A stretch of 17,299 nucleotides of DNA from an uncultured Clostridia bacterium (GTDB lineage Bacteria > Bacillota > Clostridia > Christensenellales > Pumilibacteraceae). Each line of letters starts with the position of its first letter. The first letter of the stretch is position 1. The stretch covers positions 1 to 17,299 of the forward strand of contig CAMUAL010000032.1 of assembly GCA_947086925.1 (NCBI GenBank). The letters run 5' to 3'. Below, piece after piece: positions 13,232-17,299 of this stretch. Both the position numbers and the translations under genes were made by a program. The notes beneath the pieces are model-generated. The model ran no database searches, was not told the origin of the DNA, and was given only the letters and a program-made list of their open reading frames with translations.

Positions 13232-14554
13232 ATGAAATTACGCGATACTCTCAAAATAAATAACAACGGTCATTTGGAAATCGGCGGTGCCGATTGCGTA
13301 GACCTTGCGACAAAGTACGGCACGCCTTTATATGTAATGGATGAGGCGTATATCAGAAGCGTTTGCAAGGGATATACCGAACTGCTTAAAAACAAATACC
13401 CCAATTCTACGGTAGCATACGCCTCGAAAGCCTTCTCGACTCTTGCGATATACGGAATAGTCAAAAGCGAAGGGTTGGGGACCGATGTGGTTTCGGGTTG
13501 CGAACTTTACACAGCCTTAAAGGCGGGAATGCCCGCCGAGCGCATTTACTTTCACGGCAACAACAAATCTCCCGAAGAACTCGATTTCGCCGTGCGTGAA
13601 AAAGTTCATGCCGTTGTTGTGGATTCGCTGTACGAAATAAATATGCTCGATTCGCTTGCGGCAAAACACAAACATAAGCAAAATGTTATGGTTCGCGTAA
13701 ATCCGGGAATAGACGCTCACACGCACAGATTTATTCAGACTACGCGCCCCGACAGCAAATTCGGTTTCGCGATAGCCGACGGAACGGCTGCGGAGGTCAT
13801 CAAAGAAGTATCGCAGAAGGCAAACCTCGAATTTATCGGAATACACTGCCATATAGGCTCGCAGATTTTCGAATTAAAGCCGTTTGAAATGGCGGTCGAT
13901 AAAATGACCGATTTTATAGTTAGACTTAACAGCGAGCTTAAACTTGACGTTCGAGAGCTTAATTTAGGCGGAGGTTACGGAGTAACTTATACCGACGAAG
14001 ATAAACCTTTAAAGCCGTGGGAATACGTAGACGCAATCGTAAACAAGCTTAACGAGTGTATAGCAAGTAAAAAGATTGCCGCACCGAAACTCGTATTAGA
14101 ACCCGGACGTTCGATTGTGGGCGAGGCAGGAATAACACTTTACACGGTTGGAGCGATAAAGGAAATCAAAGGGCTTAAAAAATACGTTGCTGTAAACGGC
14201 GGCATGTTCGATAATCCGCGCTTTGCACTGTATCAGAGCAAATACGACGCCGTACTTGCAAATCGTGCCGACGCAGAAAGGTGCGAAACCGTTACCGTAG
14301 CGGGTAAATGTTGCGAAAGCGGCGATATGCTTATAGAAAATATCGAGCTTCCGAAAGCGGAATCGGGAGATTTACTTGCGGTATTCACTACCGGCGCATA
14401 TAATTATTCGATGGCTAGCAATTATAATCGTAACTGTGTGCCGCCCGTAGTGTTGGTAAGCAACGGACAAAGCGAATATATCGTAAAACCTCAGTCATAC
14501 GATGATATTATTGCCCGCGACGTTTTGCCGTCGCGCTTGGGAGAAAACAATTAG
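13232..14554 (+). CDS. lysA: Diaminopimelate decarboxylase
   Basis: This encodes 440 residues. It decarboxylates meso-diaminopimelate to L-lysine using pyridoxal phosphate. The fold-type III enzyme motifs are present: YASKAF with the PLP lysine K66, FHGNNKS, GIHCHIGSQI, LNLGGGYGV, LEPGRSIVGEAG, and GKCCESGD (C360, C361, E362) completing the partner active site of the dimer, then TTGAYNYSMASNYN. The usual DGGMSDNIRPALY segment reads NGGMFDNPRFALY, a mild variation. AAGGA at 13221-13225 sits six bases before the ATG. The stop shares one base with the GTG start of the M50 protease gene. In Clostridia lysA often lies between the dacF/spoIIA region and scpAB, as here. Confidence 0.97.
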   Translation: MKLRDTLKINNNGHLEIGGADCVDLATKYGTPLYVMDEAYIRSVCKGYTELLKNKYPNSTVAYASKAFSTLAIYGIVKSEGLGTDVVSGCELYTALKAGMPAERIYFHGNNKSPEELDFAVREKVHAVVVDSLYEINMLDSLAAKHKHKQNVMVRVNPGIDAHTHRFIQTTRPDSKFGFAIADGTAAEVIKEVSQKANLEFIGIHCHIGSQIFELKPFEMAVDKMTDFIVRLNSELKLDVRELNLGGGYGVTYTDEDKPLKPWEYVDAIVNKLNECIASKKIAAPKLVLEPGRSIVGEAGITLYTVGAIKEIKGLKKYVAVNGGMFDNPRFALYQSKYDAVLANRADAERCETVTVAGKCCESGDMLIENIELPKAESGDLLAVFTTGAYNYSMASNYNRNCVPPVVLVSNGQSEYIVKPQSYDDIIARDVLPSRLGENN

Positions 14555-15252
14555 TGCTTTATTCGTATTTTAACATTGTCGATATACTGATGGTGGCAAT
14601 AGCCGTAGTAATCTCCATGGTTTTGCATGAGCTTGCTCACGGTTACGTTGCACTTTGGAACGGTGACGCCACCGCAAAAGTGAATGGCAGATTGACTCTC
14701 AATCCGCTTGCGCACTTCGACATAATAGGCTTTTTCATGCTCATGACGGTAGGATTCGGTTATGCAAAACCCGTACCCGTAAATCCGTTTAATTTCCGCA
14801 AACAAAAGCGCGGAATATTTACCGTTGCAATAGCGGGCATTACCGTGAACATGATTTTGGCGTTTGTTTCGTCGGGCTTGTTTGCGTTGTTCTTTTGGGC
14901 ATATACGCGCACGGGTTCGGCGGTGCTCTCGTATTTTTGCGTATTTTTCGAATATTTAATGACCATCAATCTCGGATTGTTTTTCTTTAATTTGCTTCCG
15001 TTGCACCCGTTGGACGGATTCCGTGTAATAGAAGCGTTTACAAGATACAACAACCGCGCCGTTATGTTTTTCCGTAAATACGGGCAGTATTTTTTGCTTG
15101 CTTTGGTCGGAATAAGCATTATAGTTGATATATTTAATTTGCCTTTTTGGCTCGACCCGCTCGGCACTTACGTTTCGTATTGCATAAGCGGAGTAAGGTG
15201 GGTATTCGGGAAATTTTGGGGCATTTTCATAAATCTTGGCGGAGTATTTTAA
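14554..15252 (+). CDS. Site-2 protease family (M50) membrane metalloprotease
   Basis: This encodes 232 residues with about five or six membrane helices. The zinc-binding HELAHG (H25, E26, H29) lies in the first helix, and the third ligand motif is LPLHPLDGFRV (D154) in a later helix, with His where most relatives have Pro. No PDZ or CBS domain is present. It belongs to the short M50 subgroup found next to scpA in many Bacillota (YwhC-like); its substrate is unknown. It is not obviously SpoIVFB, since no SpoIVFA partner accompanies it. It starts with GTG 14554, overlapping the lysA stop by one base; GGGAG at 14539-14543 is the likely ribosome binding site. scpA follows after five bases. Confidence 0.92.
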   Translation: MLYSYFNIVDILMVAIAVVISMVLHELAHGYVALWNGDATAKVNGRLTLNPLAHFDIIGFFMLMTVGFGYAKPVPVNPFNFRKQKRGIFTVAIAGITVNMILAFVSSGLFALFFWAYTRTGSAVLSYFCVFFEYLMTINLGLFFFNLLPLHPLDGFRVIEAFTRYNNRAVMFFRKYGQYFLLALVGISIIVDIFNLPFWLDPLGTYVSYCISGVRWVFGKFWGIFINLGGVF

Positions 15253-15257
15253 CCTAA

Positions 15258-16061
15258 ATGTCTGATAACGAAAAAGAAAAAATCGCCGAAGAAGAAACTG
15301 AAATTTCGGCGGAAGAAAATACGTCGGGAATACCCGAAGGAGAGTACGACGAATCGTCGTACCGCATAAAGCTGGACCAATTCGAAGGTCCGCTCGATTT
15401 GTTGTTGCACTTAATCAAAGCCGCCAAAATTCAGATTAAAGATATTTTCGTGTCGCAGATAACCGAACAGTATATGGAGTACATAAACGATTTAAAAGAA
15501 GTAGACCTTGAAAACGCATCGGAGTTTATAGAAATGGCGGCATGGCTTTTGGAAATAAAGTCCAAGTCGCTTTTGCCCAAACCGCAGGAAGAAATCCCCG
15601 AAGAAGAGGACTCCGAAAAACAGCTTATTCAGCGGCTCGAAGAATATAAGCTTTATAAAGAAGCGTGTCAGAAAATGAAGGAACAGGAAACTGTGGGAAT
15701 CCACTTCCGTGCGCCCGACGCAAGCGTAGGAGAACCTCGTTTCGTGCTTAAAGACATGACCATGGAAGGCCTTATGAAAGCGTTGCAGAAGATGTTCCTT
15801 AAAATGGAAAAACGCGCCATAACCCACAAAGAACGCCGCATAACGCTCGACCGTTTCACCGTTGCGGAAAAGATGTCGCATATAAAAGATTTTATGTTAC
15901 TGCGCGACACCGCGACTTTCGACGAATTATTCGAGGACGATTACTCGAAAAGCGAGATTATAACCACGTTTCAGGCATTGCTCGAATTGCTTAAATTGCA
16001 GTTTGTAAAAGCCGAGCAAAAAGAAGTGTTCGGTGAAATACTCATTAAAAAAGCCGCTTAA
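15258..16061 (+). CDS. scpA: Segregation and condensation protein A
   Basis: This encodes 267 residues. After a 34-residue very acidic, probably disordered extension comes the kleisin N-terminal domain with the signature YRIKLDQFEGPLDLLLHLI and a helical region ending AAWLLEIKSKSLLPKP. An acidic linker and a C-terminal winged-helix region (about 190-267, with VAEKMSHIKDFM and ITTFQALLELLKLQFVKAEQ) follow. ScpA bridges the SMC heads and recruits an ScpB dimer, forming the condensin that organises replicated chromosomes. No good ribosome binding site is seen (GGAG lies 13 bases upstream), so it may be coupled to the M50 gene. scpB follows closely. Confidence 0.97.
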   Translation: MSDNEKEKIAEEETEISAEENTSGIPEGEYDESSYRIKLDQFEGPLDLLLHLIKAAKIQIKDIFVSQITEQYMEYINDLKEVDLENASEFIEMAAWLLEIKSKSLLPKPQEEIPEEEDSEKQLIQRLEEYKLYKEACQKMKEQETVGIHFRAPDASVGEPRFVLKDMTMEGLMKALQKMFLKMEKRAITHKERRITLDRFTVAEKMSHIKDFMLLRDTATFDELFEDDYSKSEIITTFQALLELLKLQFVKAEQKEVFGEILIKKAA

Positions 16062-16079
16062 CGTAAAGAGGAATTTACA

Positions 16080-16724
16080 ATGGAAATCGAATTACTTGAC
16101 GAAATAATAGAGGCACTTTTATTCGTATCCGGCGACGGATTGAACATATCCGAAATCGTCGATTTGCTTGAACTTCAAAACAGCGAGGTAAAGCAGTCAG
16201 TCAATCGTCTAAAAAAGAAGTACGGAGGCAAATGCGGTATTCATCTTCTGAGCTACAACGGCAAAATTCAGTTCGGTTCTAACCCCGCATATTCCGACGT
16301 TATAAGTTGCGTACTCAATCCTATAAAAGAAAAAGAGCTTAGCAATTCCACACTCGAAACGGTTGCCATAATCGCATACAAACAACCCGTGACAAGACTC
16401 GAAATCGAGCAGATAAGGGGTGTAAACTGCGACTACGCCGTTCAAGTGCTTTTAAAACATAATCTTATCGAGGTCGTAGGCAGAAAGGACGTTGTAGGCA
16501 AACCTTTGTTATTCGGCACAACCGACGCATTTTTAAAGCGTTTTCAGATAGAGAGCATAGAGCAGTTACCCGACTACGAACAACTTCTTGCAAGCATAAA
16601 GGTGTTGGAGGAAGGCGGAAAAGCGCAACCCGAAGAAGTGAGTCTATACAATGAGTTCGAACTGCCCGAAGAAGAAACTCCCGAATTTTTGGAATCGGAA
16701 ACAGACCTGCAAAAAATAGAGTAA
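16080..16724 (+). CDS. scpB: Segregation and condensation protein B
   Basis: This encodes 214 residues. Two tandem winged-helix domains are seen: IIEALLFVSGDGLNISEI at the N-terminus, then LETVAIIAYKQPVTRLEIEQ, IRGVNCDYAVQVLLKHNLIE, VGRKDVVGKPLLFGTTDAFL and IEQLPDY. These are the family landmarks. A disordered acidic tail of about 40 residues follows. ScpB dimers bind the ScpA linker in the SMC-ScpAB condensin. AGAGGA at 16067-16072 is the ribosome binding site, seven bases before the ATG. The gene is the last of the lysA-M50-scpA-scpB group and is followed by a hairpin with a T-run. Confidence 0.97.
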   Translation: MEIELLDEIIEALLFVSGDGLNISEIVDLLELQNSEVKQSVNRLKKKYGGKCGIHLLSYNGKIQFGSNPAYSDVISCVLNPIKEKELSNSTLETVAIIAYKQPVTRLEIEQIRGVNCDYAVQVLLKHNLIEVVGRKDVVGKPLLFGTTDAFLKRFQIESIEQLPDYEQLLASIKVLEEGGKAQPEEVSLYNEFELPEEETPEFLESETDLQKIE

Positions 16725-16774
16725 TGCGTCGGCTGTTTGCCAAGTCGCATCAATGAATAAAAAAAGGATTCTAT

Positions 16775-16807
16775 AAAAAGACTAACATTATTATGTCGGT
16801 CTTTTTT
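16775..16807 (+). terminator. Terminator-like hairpin after scpB, overlapping the next start codon
   Basis: A 14-pair stem (16775-16788 with 16793-16806, one A-C mismatch and one G-U pair) closes a TATT loop and is followed by a run of six T (16802-16807). The outer eight pairs are perfect. The ATG of the DUF2953 gene is the first triplet of the descending arm, so this may be a terminator, an attenuator or both. Confidence 0.68.
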
Positions 16808-17299
16808 GCTATAACGATATTATTGTTGAATATATGCGCAATGTATATAAGAGTGGGCATAAATTTTTATTTGGACGTTTTCGGAAACGACGGTTTTATA
16901 AAAGCGTATGTTTTCGGAATACGCGTGTTTAAAGCAAAAATACACTTCGAACACGATAGCGACAATCATAACAACCTTGTAATAGAACAAGGCAAAAAAT
17001 CAGACAAACTGCACATAAACAGCGATACGAACGATAAAAAATCCATTGCGGCTTTAATGAAAAACCCCGCATTCAAAATGTTGCTCATCGAGAAAGTTTC
17101 GGCGCATTTTACTGCCGGCAAGATAAATGACTCGTTTTTTACCGTTGCATTGTTGCAATCCATGCGAGTGCTGTTCTATTCTGTCATGGCACCTTTAAAA
17201 TGCCGTTACAGTATGAACATAACCGAATCTTTTACACCCGTATACAATCGAAATATATTTCAAGTGGACTTTATAAGCATAATAGGCGTATCGGTTGCA
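16793..17299 (+). CDS. DUF2953 (YtfI-like) membrane-anchored protein, 3'-truncated by window
   Basis: The frame is open for 169 codons to the window edge. One N-terminal membrane helix (about 3-20, SVFFAITILLLNICAMYI) leads into a beta-rich start (RVGINFYLDVFGNDG, AYVFGIRVFKAKIHF). A polar Asp/Asn/Lys-rich linker and a second domain (about 80 onward, KVSAHFTAGKINDSFFTVALLQS) follow. This layout and the position after scpB match DUF2953 proteins (B. subtilis YtfI), which usually precede ytfJ (gerW), a forespore gene needed for germination; ytfJ would lie just beyond the window. The molecular role is unknown. The start is uncertain: there is no ribosome binding site before ATG 16793, and a terminator-like hairpin covers it, but a later start (ATG 16835) would remove the membrane helix. 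Confidence 0.75.
   Translation, partial: MSVFFAITILLLNICAMYIRVGINFYLDVFGNDGFIKAYVFGIRVFKAKIHFEHDSDNHNNLVIEQGKKSDKLHINSDTNDKKSIAALMKNPAFKMLLIEKVSAHFTAGKINDSFFTVALLQSMRVLFYSVMAPLKCRYSMNITESFTPVYNRNIFQVDFISIIGVSVA

Noticed and set aside
14554..15252. M50 protease as SpoIVFB, the pro-sigma-K protease
   Set aside because: It lacks an adjacent SpoIVFA and a CBS domain, and its place beside scpA matches the separate YwhC-like subgroup. It remains unproven which protease SpoIVB signals to here.
1..17299. CRISPR arrays, mobile elements, RNA genes, defence systems or a wholly new gene system
   Set aside because: No repeat-spacer pattern, transposase, integrase, att-like duplication or tRNA/rRNA-like segment was seen. 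All genes but the SpoIIM-like one fall in well-known families.

Overview
The window is a block of the conserved sporulation and housekeeping cluster of an endospore-forming Bacillota, most likely a Clostridia-class anaerobe. The evidence is the gene content and order: spoIIIAF-AG-AH, an Asp23 gene, nusB, folD, xseA, xseB, ispA, dxs, nadK, argR, recN, spoIVB, a SpoIIM-like gene, dacF, lysA, an M50 protease gene, scpA, scpB and a DUF2953 (YtfI-like) gene. I cannot place it to genus. The very compact layout would fit an uncultured gut lineage, but that is inference. Every gene is on the + strand. I see no rRNA or tRNA genes, insertion sequences, prophage, CRISPR arrays or plasmid functions.

Layout. 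(1) 2-1139: the end of the spoIIIA operon, encoding parts of the mother-cell to forespore channel. (2) 1163-1591: asp23, with its own sigma-A promoter and a strong terminator. (3) 1605-10038: a tightly packed housekeeping run, nusB-folD-xseA-xseB-ispA-dxs-nadK-argR-recN, with genes overlapping or a few bases apart. The only visible internal promoter lies before nadK, and the run ends in a strong terminator. (4) 10129-13026: spoIVB, a five-helix membrane protein that is probably a divergent SpoIIM, and a DacF-type D,D-carboxypeptidase, ending in a third strong terminator. (5) 13175-16724: lysA behind a sigma-A promoter, then the M50 protease, scpA and scpB. (6) 16793 to the window edge: the DUF2953 gene, cut off by the window end.

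How the genes work together. SpoIIIAG and SpoIIIAH build the feeding-tube channel between mother cell and forespore. SpoIIM would act in septal peptidoglycan remodelling during engulfment. SpoIVB is the forespore signalling protease that releases late mother-cell sigma activity. DacF trims spore peptidoglycan, and LysA sits at the branch between meso-diaminopimelate (cell wall) and lysine. IspA and Dxs feed isoprenoid and undecaprenyl-phosphate supply. XseA, XseB and RecN act in DNA repair, ScpA and ScpB in chromosome condensation.

The window is largely ordinary in gene content. What merits a second look is: the compression of the cluster (spo0A, tlyA and the spoIIA-sigF operon are missing from their usual places); a strong sigma-A promoter that would make nadK mRNA leaderless; candidate sporulation-sigma promoters before the SpoIIM-like gene and dacF; and two terminators (asp23/nusB and scpB/DUF2953) whose ascending arms overlap -10-like sequences or the next gene's start.
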